A DNA stretch of 37,748 bases from a virus: positions 1-37,748 of IMG/VR virus record IMGVR_UViG_3300005529_000069. One strand, written 5' to 3'. Every line of letters starts with the position of its first letter. Positions within the stretch are counted from its first letter, which is position 1. Below, piece after piece: positions 6,012-13,363 of the stretch. Made by a program: the position numbers and the translations under genes. The notes below the pieces were generated by a model. It was not told the origin of the DNA and did no database searches. It saw only the letters and a list, made by a program, of their open reading frames with translations.

Positions 6012-6706
6012 TTCAGCCCCTTCACCCGGTGGATCTGCGTGTCGAGCGCGTCCAGCTCGTTCGGCACCGAGACGGGTCGCGCACGGCCCTTAAGCCGTTT
6101 CGTGAGGCTGCGGGCAAGTAGCCGCGTCGCCGGGCCGAGCGGCTGCGCCTTCGGCTTCGGTTTGAGCTGGTGCCACGGCGGCGGGGTCTTGCACGGCAGC
6201 GAGTCGTCGTGGGAGTTCGCCGGGGCGTTGCGGTGGCCGCGGTGGCCGCCCTTCACCCACAGTTTCGGGTCACGTGAGGCGTTCAGCGGCGAGCCGAACG
6301 TCCACAGCGACGGCACGCCCAACTGCTCGAGCCAAGGGATCAGGTCAGCCCACAGTTCCGCGAACTTCGGCGCCTTGGTGATGTCTTTCGCCATCGACGG
6401 CCACAGCCACTCGATCTGCACGTGGACCGAGCCTTGCCGGTTCGTCTCGGGTTGCCCGGACGGATGCTCAAGCGCGTAGGCGGACCGGTTGGCGGGGAGG
6501 AACTGGCCGCGTTCGCCGGTTGTGGGGTCGAGGATGAGCGTCGGCTCGTAACCCATCTTGAGCAGAAATTCGCGGGTCGCGCCGTAGGAGCCTGTGGGCG
6601 TGACGGTGATGTGATGCGTGCACAGTCCTTCGCCACCGGCCATCGTGCCGCCTTGCGAGTGCGGGCCGTTGATCTTCGTGGCGCCGGGCAGCCAAAGTTG
6701 TCTCAC
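6008..6706 (-). CDS. Endolysin, N-acetylmuramoyl-L-alanine amidase
   Basis: 232 residues from GTG 6706, which overlaps the preceding stop as GTGA; a longer reading from 6754 would overlap it by about 50 bp. The amidase_2/PGRP-type pattern is visible: early HH (CTHHITVTP), a central VHVQIEWLW strand, and GGHRGHRNAPANSHDD near residue 165, which supplies the later zinc and catalytic ligands. The C-terminal 50 residues are basic and Pro-rich and may bind the wall. It would cleave the amide between MurNAc and the stem peptide. Confidence 0.85.
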   Translation of the reverse strand: MRQLWLPGATKINGPHSQGGTMAGGEGLCTHHITVTPTGSYGATREFLLKMGYEPTLILDPTTGERGQFLPANRSAYALEHPSGQPETNRQGSVHVQIEWLWPSMAKDITKAPKFAELWADLIPWLEQLGVPSLWTFGSPLNASRDPKLWVKGGHRGHRNAPANSHDDSLPCKTPPPWHQLKPKPKAQPLGPATRLLARSLTKRLKGRARPVSVPNELDALDTQIHRVKGLK

Positions 6707-7230
6707 GTTGCTCCTAGCGTTGGCAGGCATTTGAGCGGGTGTCTCAGATCGCAAGTCGGTGTCGATGAAGGGGTCGGGCTCGGCGACGGGGAGGGTGACC
6801 GCGACGGGCTCGGCGTGCGATGCGGTGAAGGTGACCGTGACGGCCGGGGCTGGACGACACCCGACCGTCGCGGCGACGGCGGTGAAGCGGGAACAACGAC
6901 AACCGTCAGCGACGGCGAAGGTTCGGACTGCGCGTGCCGTGACGGCGACGGACGCGGTGACGGTCGGCGGACGTTCGCGCAGTGGTCGAGCCGCATCGCC
7001 TCAAGCACCGGCGGCGTCCGCAGCCGCGGCGGAATCGAGTTCAGCACCACACACGTCCCGACCCGGTTGTTCTCCGCTGTCTGCGCCGCGTGCCGGCTGC
7101 GCCCGAGAACGAACAGGCCGAGCACGATCAGCCCGATTGCCTGCAGCAGAACCAGGCCGATGAGCGCGAGCTGCACGCGGCGGATCGTCTGGATCTTCAG
7201 CGCCACATGCTCTAGCCCGTCGCCGGTCAC
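6703..7230 (-). CDS. Single-pass membrane protein with Ser-Pro-rich stalk
   Basis: 175 residues from GTG 7230 (GTGA overlap). A basic N-terminus precedes a strong membrane helix at about residues 21-45 (LIGLVLLQAIGLIVLGLFVLG). About 40 mostly polar residues with two Cys follow, then roughly 70 residues of Ser/Pro/Arg repeats (SPSPHRTPSPSRSPSPSPSP) and a short tail with two more Cys (CDLRHPLKC). The stalk could span the cell wall. Immediately upstream of and coupled to the endolysin, it may be a lysis accessory protein. Unknown family. Confidence 0.65.
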   Translation of the reverse strand: MTGDGLEHVALKIQTIRRVQLALIGLVLLQAIGLIVLGLFVLGRSRHAAQTAENNRVGTCVVLNSIPPRLRTPPVLEAMRLDHCANVRRPSPRPSPSRHAQSEPSPSLTVVVVPASPPSPRRSGVVQPRPSRSPSPHRTPSPSRSPSPSPSPTPSSTPTCDLRHPLKCLPTLGAT

Positions 7231-7526
7231 CGGCGTCGCCTCAGCAGTTCGCGGACGTCGTCGCGCAGGTCAGCGAGGTTCGTCTCGACCACGGTCACCC
7301 GATCGTGCAAGGCGAGGAGTTCGCTGATGTCGGGGTCGCGGGTACGCCGCAACGCGACGGTCGCGGTGATGAGCCCGGCGACGAGGGTGAACGCGCCCGA
7401 GATGATCGCGACGGTGATGGGTGTCGTGCCGGTCGTGTCGGTCGTGGCCGCGGCGAGCGGGAGCGCGACGAACGGTGTCCAGACCTTCGCGCCGATGAGC
7501 AGGCGCAGCAGCGCCAGTTCCGCCAT
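7227..7526 (-). CDS. Small two-helix membrane protein with C-terminal coiled coil
   Basis: 99 residues. Hydrophobic segments occur at about residues 4-26 and 36-59, then a charged helix (LLALHDRVTVVETNLADLRDDVRELLRRRR) with heptad spacing. This layout is shared by some actinophage membrane proteins encoded next to endolysin. It could be a second holin or a membrane partner of the Ser-Pro protein with which it is GTGA-coupled. Confidence 0.65.
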   Translation of the reverse strand: MAELALLRLLIGAKVWTPFVALPLAAATTDTTGTTPITVAIISGAFTLVAGLITATVALRRTRDPDISELLALHDRVTVVETNLADLRDDVRELLRRRR

Positions 7527-7534
7527 TCACGGCC

Positions 7535-7807
7535 TCAACGGTTCCGGCAGAGGATCTTGACCGTGTCGTCGTCCTGCCGACCTGCCGACGTGGTGACGTG
7601 GATGACGATGTTGTAGTTCGTGACGTCCGACCCGCCTGACAGCCAGAATACGACGCCGGTCCCGTCCGTGGTGATCGCGTGACTGTTCACGGTGATACCA
7701 GGGTCAGCCGTGACGGTCGCCGCCGTGATGATCTCGGGCGGCGTGAGGTACGGCGTCCAGTCGGACAGGTAGTCCTTGACGGCGTCGGGGTCTTTCAGGA
7801 ACGCCAT
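7535..7807 (-). CDS. Small tail-associated protein of unknown function
   Basis: 90 residues, start overlapping the stop of the repeat protein as TGATG. It contains DYLSDWTPYLTPPEIITAATVTADPGI and then a beta-rich, Ig-like C-terminus (GVVFWLSGGSDVTNYNIVIHVTTSAG). This resembles small phage virion proteins with one beta-sandwich encoded after tail fibre genes. Possibly a head or tail decoration protein. Confidence 0.65.
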   Translation of the reverse strand: MAFLKDPDAVKDYLSDWTPYLTPPEIITAATVTADPGITVNSHAITTDGTGVVFWLSGGSDVTNYNIVIHVTTSAGRQDDDTVKILCRNR

Positions 7808-9393
7808 CAGTGGACCTCCTGCACTCGACGCTCGCCGGGTCGGGTTTGCACGCTCACTTCGACGCCGCGGATCTGCACGTCGAACGCTGCCAGGCGGGTC
7901 TGCGCTCGCGGGTCGGCAGCCTTGGCTTGCACGCGGTTCTCGGCACCGCGGGTCTGGATTCGGTCGGATGGTGTTGCGGTGGGTACGAGCTTGACTACGT
8001 CGAGCGTGTCGCTGATCGCGATGAGGTCGGCGAGCGCCCGTGCGTCGGTGAGCAACCGCAGCGCCGTGTCGGAGATCGGTATGACGTCGCCGAGCCCGTG
8101 CGCGTCGGCGAGCGCCCGGCCGAGGCTGTCCGACAGCGAGATCGTGTCGCCGAGGCTGCGACTGTCTGCCGTCGTCCTAGCGAGTGAGTCCGAGACAGGA
8201 ATCGTGTCGGCGAGCGCCCGGCTGTCCGCCTGCGTGGTGCCGAGGCTGTCGCTGACGCTGATCGTGTCCGCGAGCGACCGTGACAGCGACACGTTGCCGC
8301 TGCTCTGGCTGGTCGCCAGCGAGTCCGACAGCGGAATCGTGTCGGCCAGCGCCCTCGGGTCGGCTTCCGTCCGGGCGAGACTGTCGGACACCGGAATGGT
8401 GTCGGCGAGAGCGCGCGGGTCGGTCTGCTGACGAGCGAGCGAGTCGCTGATCGGGATCGTCTCGGCGAGCGCCCGCGGTTCCTGCGGGACCCTGGCGAGG
8501 TTGTCCGAGACGCTGATCGTGTCGGCAAGTGCTCGGGCTTCGGTCTGCGCCGACCGGGCGAGCGTGTCACTGATGCTGATCGCGTCGGCGAGGTTCCGAA
8601 CGTCAGCGACCGTGCGGGCCAGCGAGTCCGAGAACGGGACCGTGTCCGCGAATGCCCGCGGCTGCGCGTCGGAGCGGGTGAGGCTGTCCGAGAAGGGGAT
8701 CATGTCCGACAGCGACGTGCTCGCCGAGACTGACCCCTCGACCAGGTCCATGATGACGTAGACGACAGCGTTAGCGCCGCCCGTGACCGTGTCGCTGAAC
8801 GTCGACGTCGCCGTGGACGTCGCGGCGGTCATCAGCGCGCCGAAGAAGCCCTGGACGTCGGCGAACTCGTTGAGCGTCTGAGACGTGAACCCGTTCGCGG
8901 TCTCAGCGGAGTTCGACTGGAACCCGGCGTTCTGGCCGACCGCGAGCAGGTATTTCGTGCCGGACGGTGACGACGTGTCGATGGTGATCGCGCTCGACGT
9001 CCACGTCGCGGTCGACGCGGACACACCCCCGGTGAGGTGCGCCCACGGCGTCGGCGACTGCCGGGCGTTCGGCGTCTGCCACATGATGTAGCGGTAGGTC
9101 TTCGACCCGTCCGAAACGGTGACCGACTGGTTCGTTCCGGCCTTCGAGGTGTCGGCAGGCTGCCAGAACAGGTAGATGAACGCGCCGCTCGTGCCGTTCG
9201 CCTCGTGGTCGGCGAGGTTCCAGCCTGACGGGGTAGTGACGGTCTGCGACGTGCCGAGGTTCGTGGTCGACACGACCATCCACACGTCGCCGGACGGGTC
9301 GATCGTCGCCGGGTACGGCACCGAGAGCGGATTGCCAGCCCCTGGCGATGTCGCACCGTGGGCTGTGACGTTGGTGATGCTGATCGTCGCCAT
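7807..9393 (-). CDS. Tail fibre-like protein with two tandem-repeat arrays
   Basis: 528 residues. Residues 1-220 look like a beta-sandwich (VSTTNLGTSQTVTTPSGWNL, YLFWQPADTSKAG, YRYIMWQTPNA). Residues 227-467 hold 12 copies of a roughly 20-residue unit with consensus ALADTIPVSDSLARTxADxR. Residues 477-528 hold six copies of a 9-residue unit with core VQTRxxExR. The protein lies after the tailspike, among tail genes, so a fibre or fibre-tip role is likely. The arrays suggest an elongated shaft whose length could change by recombination. Only the general class can be called. Confidence 0.75.
   Translation of the reverse strand: MATISITNVTAHGATSPGAGNPLSVPYPATIDPSGDVWMVVSTTNLGTSQTVTTPSGWNLADHEANGTSGAFIYLFWQPADTSKAGTNQSVTVSDGSKTYRYIMWQTPNARQSPTPWAHLTGGVSASTATWTSSAITIDTSSPSGTKYLLAVGQNAGFQSNSAETANGFTSQTLNEFADVQGFFGALMTAATSTATSTFSDTVTGGANAVVYVIMDLVEGSVSASTSLSDMIPFSDSLTRSDAQPRAFADTVPFSDSLARTVADVRNLADAISISDTLARSAQTEARALADTISVSDNLARVPQEPRALAETIPISDSLARQQTDPRALADTIPVSDSLARTEADPRALADTIPLSDSLATSQSSGNVSLSRSLADTISVSDSLGTTQADSRALADTIPVSDSLARTTADSRSLGDTISLSDSLGRALADAHGLGDVIPISDTALRLLTDARALADLIAISDTLDVVKLVPTATPSDRIQTRGAENRVQAKAADPRAQTRLAAFDVQIRGVEVSVQTRPGERRVQEVH
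7810..7965 (-). repeat. Coding 27-bp tandem repeat (9-residue units)
   Basis: Six units in frame: DRIQTRGAE, NRVQAKAAD, PRAQTRLAA, FDVQIRGVE, VSVQTRPGE and the partial RRVQEVH. Each has Q at position 4, usually after Val. Confidence 0.75.
7993..8715 (-). repeat. Coding 60-bp tandem repeat (about 12 units of 20 residues)
   Basis: In-frame units such as ALADTIPVSDSLARTEADPR and ALADTIPVSDSLARTTADSR. Invariant features are the D four residues in, the I/V before a central SDxL, and R ending most units. One unit carries a 5-residue insertion (SSGNVSLSR). Confidence 0.85.
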
Positions 9394-9417
9394 CGGCGAA
9401 GCCCCTAGAGGTCTAGG

Positions 9418-10158
9418 TCAGCCGTGGGTGATCGTCCAGGTCGACGTGAGCGCGTCGCCGACCGCTGAGAGCGTCGCCGTCGTCCCGAGCAACGTCTCGA
9501 AGCCCATCGTCCCCGACGTCGCCGCGGTGAACAGGCCTTCCTTGCCGATCGTCACCGGCAGCAAGTCGGACCCGTTCGCCGTGTGCGTGATCGTGATGGT
9601 CGTCGTGGACGCGCCGGTCGTGTGCGCGGGCGTCCCCGCAGCCCGGATCAGCCCACCGGACGCGGTCGTGATCTCCGCGGTCAACGTCGTGTCACCCGCT
9701 GACGGCGGTGTCGTGTTCGCGGTCAGCGCGACGTACTTGAGGTTTCCCCACAGCTGGGTGGAGACGTAGTCGCGGCCCGCGTTCGTGTAGAGCGCGGTCG
9801 GACCTTTGATCGGCTTGATACCGAACTGCTTCTCGATCGCCCGCTTCAGGTCCGCGTCGTCGCAGAGGACGAACCCGGGCGCTTCGAGCGAGTGATGCGG
9901 CCACAGGCTCGGCAGGTCTTTGCTCAGCCACACGTCGAGGTCGACGGCGTCGGGCAGGATGAGGGTCGTGGTGTGCGAGGACTCGCGGGGAAGCTGCCGG
10001 ACGGTTGTCACGTCGTCGAGGCCGGTCCTGCGTCTCCCGACGGCGTGGAGTTCGCCGTAGGAGTGGTGGTGTTCTTCCTGCCCGCCGATGAAATGCGAGT
10101 GGTAGAGGCCGACCTCGCCTTCGTGGGGCGCGACGTTACCTAGCTGGATGAGTGCCAT
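9418..10158 (-). CDS. Tail-associated protein, His-rich N-terminus, unknown family
   Basis: 246 residues. The N-terminal region contains a His cluster (HSHFIGGQEEHHHSYGELH). A middle part (KDLPSLWPHHSLEAPGFVLCDDADLKRAIEKQFGIKP) precedes a C-terminal Thr/Ala/Gly-rich beta-type domain (TTTITITHTANGSDLLPVTIGKEGLF). It sits between tailspike and repeat protein, so it is probably a baseplate or fibre component. RBS-like GGCGAGAGGG precedes the ATG. Family not recognised. Confidence 0.65.
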   Translation of the reverse strand: MALIQLGNVAPHEGEVGLYHSHFIGGQEEHHHSYGELHAVGRRRTGLDDVTTVRQLPRESSHTTTLILPDAVDLDVWLSKDLPSLWPHHSLEAPGFVLCDDADLKRAIEKQFGIKPIKGPTALYTNAGRDYVSTQLWGNLKYVALTANTTPPSAGDTTLTAEITTASGGLIRAAGTPAHTTGASTTTITITHTANGSDLLPVTIGKEGLFTAATSGTMGFETLLGTTATLSAVGDALTSTWTITHG

Positions 10159-10225
10159 GTCAGCCCTCTCGCCTCGTGCGGGTCAACGTCATGTCATGCC
10201 CCTCCGGGAGTCAGGGTGGTCACGC

Positions 10226-12811
10226 TCAGATACCGCAACGCTCGAACGCCGTCTCGACAGTCACCACGCCAGCGGTCGGGTTGCCACCGTTGAAGAACAG
10301 CCACAGGACGCCGTTCGTGAAGATTTCCGAACCGTTCGCGAAATGGTTCTCGGTCGCGACGCCGAGCGGCCGGGTCGTCGCGTAGGTGTCCTTGAACACA
10401 CCGCCGTCGTACATCTTCACGTCGTAGGACGTGGCACCGCCGCCGCTGATCGCCGTCGTGATCTGAATCTTGTAGCCGACGATCCGCCAGCCGGGCGGGA
10501 TCGTCGCGCTCACCGCTGTCGACGCGCCCGACACCGACACGCCGGTCGAGGTGGTAGTCAGTACCGTTTTCGGTTTCGCGCCGGTCGTGACGTTCGCGAG
10601 CGTGTAGTTGTACGACTTCGACACGTTGGTCTTGTCGACGACCCGGTCCAGCATGAACTCGCCCGGGGTCCCCGACAGGGTGATTCCGTTCTGCTGCGAC
10701 GGGACGGCGTTGACCGTGAAAGCCACCCGGCTCACCGACGCTCCAGCTCCTACGGTCGCGCCTCCGGTGATTACCGCGGACGTGTTCGACACGACCTGCC
10801 GGACGATCGGGTAGCCGCCGCTGATCTTGAGATACGCCGGGCCGGGGATCTCCGTGTTGAACAGCGTGGACGTGCCCGTGATCGCGGTCGCGGTCGTCGC
10901 CACCGTGCCCGTCAAAGCGACGAGGTTCCCCGAGTCGGAGACGGTGCCCGTGTAGTTGAACAGGACCGTGTCCCCGATGACGTCGGTTATCTGCACGGTC
11001 GCGTCGATGCCCGGCCCGCCGATGTTCTTCACGACCACGTACTGACCGACGTAGACATCCGTCGTGTCCGTCATCAGCATCGACACCTGCCCCGCGTAGC
11101 TGCCGGGAAGGATCGACCCTGCGTTCGTCTTCGACCATGACTGGTCGTCGTAGAGGCCGGGCGAGGCGAGAACGATGATGTTGTCGGTGCCGCCCGCGTT
11201 GACGTGAATGCCGTCGCGGTCCGCGCCGCCCGTGTTCTGCCCGTTGTTGAAGTAGTTCCCGCCGACGATCGTCACGTCCGCGCCGGTGTCCCGATACAGG
11301 CCCGAGTAGCCGTTCGCGACCGCGGTGCAGTCCTCGAGGACGACGTTGTAAGCGGGTGGGATCGGCTGCGCCGGGAAGTTCGGCGCGTTGTCCGCGGTCG
11401 AGTGGATCAGGAACCCGTACTGCGTGTTCCCTTGGCTGATGACACTGTCGAACTTCACGTCCCGCCCGCTGCACTCGACACCGACCTGAGCACGGGCGAT
11501 GACACTGTCGGAGACGACGGTCTGCCAGGACGTCGCGTTGTAGTGCGAGTCGGGGACGACAAGGCCCGCGACGTACCCCGCCCCGGCCACCTGTAGCCCG
11601 TAGGTTCCGCTCGACTTGTAGGCGTTGTCGATGAACAGGCCGGTGATCTCCCCGCCCTGCACGCTCGCGAGGTTCATGCCCGCGTGAAAGCCCGAGATGT
11701 GGACGTTGCTGACCCGCAGATCCCTCGCCCCGGCGAGACTGACCCCGAGACCGGTGTGGCCGGTGCCCGAGTAGTCGTCGAGGTGCACGTCGGACAGGCT
11801 GCACTCGTTGTCCATCCGGCTCGCGTCGATCCCGAGCGACAGGTTGTCCTGCCCGTTGATGTCCGGGTAGAAGTTCTTCAGGTACAGGCCGCGGATGTCG
11901 GTCCGGTCAACGACCCGGAACTCGAAACCGTGCTGGTACACCTGATAGCCGGTGTTGGAGATGTTCAGCCCGCGGACGTTCTCGATCAGGCTGTCCTGCA
12001 CGGCAACCGCGGAGAACACCTGCGCGCTGTTGTGCACGTAGACGTCACGGACGACGATCTGCGTCGATGGGGTCGTGTCGGAAGTGCCGGTGACGTACAC
12101 GCCGAAGCACATGCAGTTGAAGAACTCGCCGCCGATGATGCTCACGTCGTTGACGTACTCGACGCGCAGCCCGATCCAGGACGTGCCCGGAGTGAACGAG
12201 CCGGACAGCGCGTCCCGGTTGCCGTTGATCCGCGCGTTCTCGATGATCGACCCGTCCGAGCCGGTCGTGAACAGCAGCGACGCGCCGACCCCGCCCGTGA
12301 GGGTCGGAGCGACCCGCTGCTTGAGGACCGCGCCCGCGCTGAAGATCAGGTGCGTTCGCTTGCTGATCGTCCAGCCGTCGCACAGGTAGGTGCCGTCCGG
12401 GACGTAGACGATCCCGCCGTTCGCCGTCGCGTTGTTGAGCGCGGTCGTGTCGTTGGTGGTGCCGTCGCCCTTCGCGCCGTAAGCAGCGCCTTTGACGTTG
12501 ATAACGGTGGCGTACATGGAGGCCGCGTCAGGGAAAATCTTGACTCGCTCGGTCCCACCCGCGTCCGCCCACAGATACGACGAGTTCGCCGGGTCGTCGA
12601 ACTGCGGCATCGACCCGTCCGCCCGCGAGGTGACCGTGGACACACCGGAAGAACCGCCGACGATGTTCAGGCCGGTGACCTGCGTGCCGCCCGTGCCGCC
12701 GTCAACGCCGACCCTCTGATCGGTCCAGAACGAAACCGCGGTGCCGGGAGCGACGAGGCCGCGGGTGATCGTCGGGTACGTCGCCGCGTCGCCGCCGTAG
12801 CGACTAGCCAT
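10226..12811 (-). CDS. Tailspike with pectate-lyase-like beta-helix
   Basis: 861 residues from ATG 12811, overlapping the preceding stop as TGATG; the longer reading to 12835 is unnecessary. Residues 1-105 are an attachment region. At about residue 107 the classic entry to a right-handed parallel beta-helix appears (VINVKGAAYGAKGDGTTNDT, then GGIVYVPDGTYLCDG). Long stretches of asparagine- and glycine-rich short strands follow (VSIIGGEFFNCM, VRDVYVHNS, LIENVRGLNISNTG) to about residue 590. The C-terminal 270 residues are a separate beta-rich, possibly trimerising, domain. Such proteins bind and often depolymerise host surface polysaccharide. Catalytic residues cannot be assigned by eye. Confidence 0.85.
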   Translation of the reverse strand: MASRYGGDAATYPTITRGLVAPGTAVSFWTDQRVGVDGGTGGTQVTGLNIVGGSSGVSTVTSRADGSMPQFDDPANSSYLWADAGGTERVKIFPDAASMYATVINVKGAAYGAKGDGTTNDTTALNNATANGGIVYVPDGTYLCDGWTISKRTHLIFSAGAVLKQRVAPTLTGGVGASLLFTTGSDGSIIENARINGNRDALSGSFTPGTSWIGLRVEYVNDVSIIGGEFFNCMCFGVYVTGTSDTTPSTQIVVRDVYVHNSAQVFSAVAVQDSLIENVRGLNISNTGYQVYQHGFEFRVVDRTDIRGLYLKNFYPDINGQDNLSLGIDASRMDNECSLSDVHLDDYSGTGHTGLGVSLAGARDLRVSNVHISGFHAGMNLASVQGGEITGLFIDNAYKSSGTYGLQVAGAGYVAGLVVPDSHYNATSWQTVVSDSVIARAQVGVECSGRDVKFDSVISQGNTQYGFLIHSTADNAPNFPAQPIPPAYNVVLEDCTAVANGYSGLYRDTGADVTIVGGNYFNNGQNTGGADRDGIHVNAGGTDNIIVLASPGLYDDQSWSKTNAGSILPGSYAGQVSMLMTDTTDVYVGQYVVVKNIGGPGIDATVQITDVIGDTVLFNYTGTVSDSGNLVALTGTVATTATAITGTSTLFNTEIPGPAYLKISGGYPIVRQVVSNTSAVITGGATVGAGASVSRVAFTVNAVPSQQNGITLSGTPGEFMLDRVVDKTNVSKSYNYTLANVTTGAKPKTVLTTTSTGVSVSGASTAVSATIPPGWRIVGYKIQITTAISGGGATSYDVKMYDGGVFKDTYATTRPLGVATENHFANGSEIFTNGVLWLFFNGGNPTAGVVTVETAFERCGI

Positions 12812-13353
12812 CAGTTCGACCGCCATTCGGCGCACAGACCCGCGTCGCCCACGTTCAGCGCAGCGGTCGACGTCTGCTGCACGACCAGCTCCAGGTAGTC
12901 CGTCGCGTTCAGGTACACGTAGTCGCTCGTCGACACCCCCGTCACCCCGGTCGCTGCCGCGTTGTGCTGCACCTGCGTCGCGGCCCGTTTCGTGCCGTTC
13001 ACCGTCAGGTAGGCGAGCCGCACCCCGGTCGCGTTCGCCGCGAACTGCGCGTTCGCGGTCACTGCGTACCAGCCGGTTGTGTTCGCCGTCAGCCGCGACG
13101 GGTGGATGACTGCCTCGTGCATGCTGTCGTAGTCGACGTCCTCGTGGTCGAGGTTCACCGCCGTGTTCGTCGCGTTCGCGACCGACTGCGCGCTAGTCAA
13201 CGTCGCCCGGCACAGCGGGCGGCGGACACTGCCGGACACGCTCGACGTAGTGAGGCCGAGCGCCCACAGGATGCCGTCGACCCAGCCCTGCGCGATCGTC
13301 GAGGTTGCGTACTCGCTCGCGGTGATGTTCGGGGGGACGGGGACCGTCGCCAC
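12811..13353 (-). CDS. C1q/TNF-like trimeric tail protein
   Basis: 180 residues. A helical N-terminal part (GWVDGILWALGL) precedes a jelly-roll signature: GWYAVTANAQFAANATGVRLAYLTVNGTKRAATQV, then YVYLNATDYLELVVQQTSTAALNV. This matches C1q-like head domains used by phages as trimeric receptor-binding tips. It is encoded between the LamG minor tail protein and the tailspike, coupled to the latter by TGATG. Confidence 0.75.
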   Translation of the reverse strand: MATVPVPPNITASEYATSTIAQGWVDGILWALGLTTSSVSGSVRRPLCRATLTSAQSVANATNTAVNLDHEDVDYDSMHEAVIHPSRLTANTTGWYAVTANAQFAANATGVRLAYLTVNGTKRAATQVQHNAAATGVTGVSTSDYVYLNATDYLELVVQQTSTAALNVGDAGLCAEWRSN

Positions 13354-13363
13354 TACGCCCCCC

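Noticed and set aside
7993-8715. Regularly spaced repeats, possible CRISPR-like array
   Set aside because: The 60-bp period is in frame with a protein, units are degenerate and there are no unique spacers between identical repeats.
10159-10225. Micro-ORFs in the 67-bp gap after the tailspike (MTTLTPGGA and MTLTRTRREG)
   Set aside because: Neither overlaps the preceding stop in the style of the other micro-ORFs; the stretch is adequately explained as RBS and spacer.
10148-11140. Long plus-strand ORF opposite the tailspike (330 codons)
   Set aside because: Arg/Val/Asp-rich product with no recognisable motif, exactly antisense to a well-supported minus-strand gene; typical shadow of very GC-rich coding sequence.
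11684-12898. Long plus-strand ORF (404 codons)
   Set aside because: Antisense to the beta-helix region of the tailspike; composition (V/D/R/A) is that of a GC-rich shadow frame.
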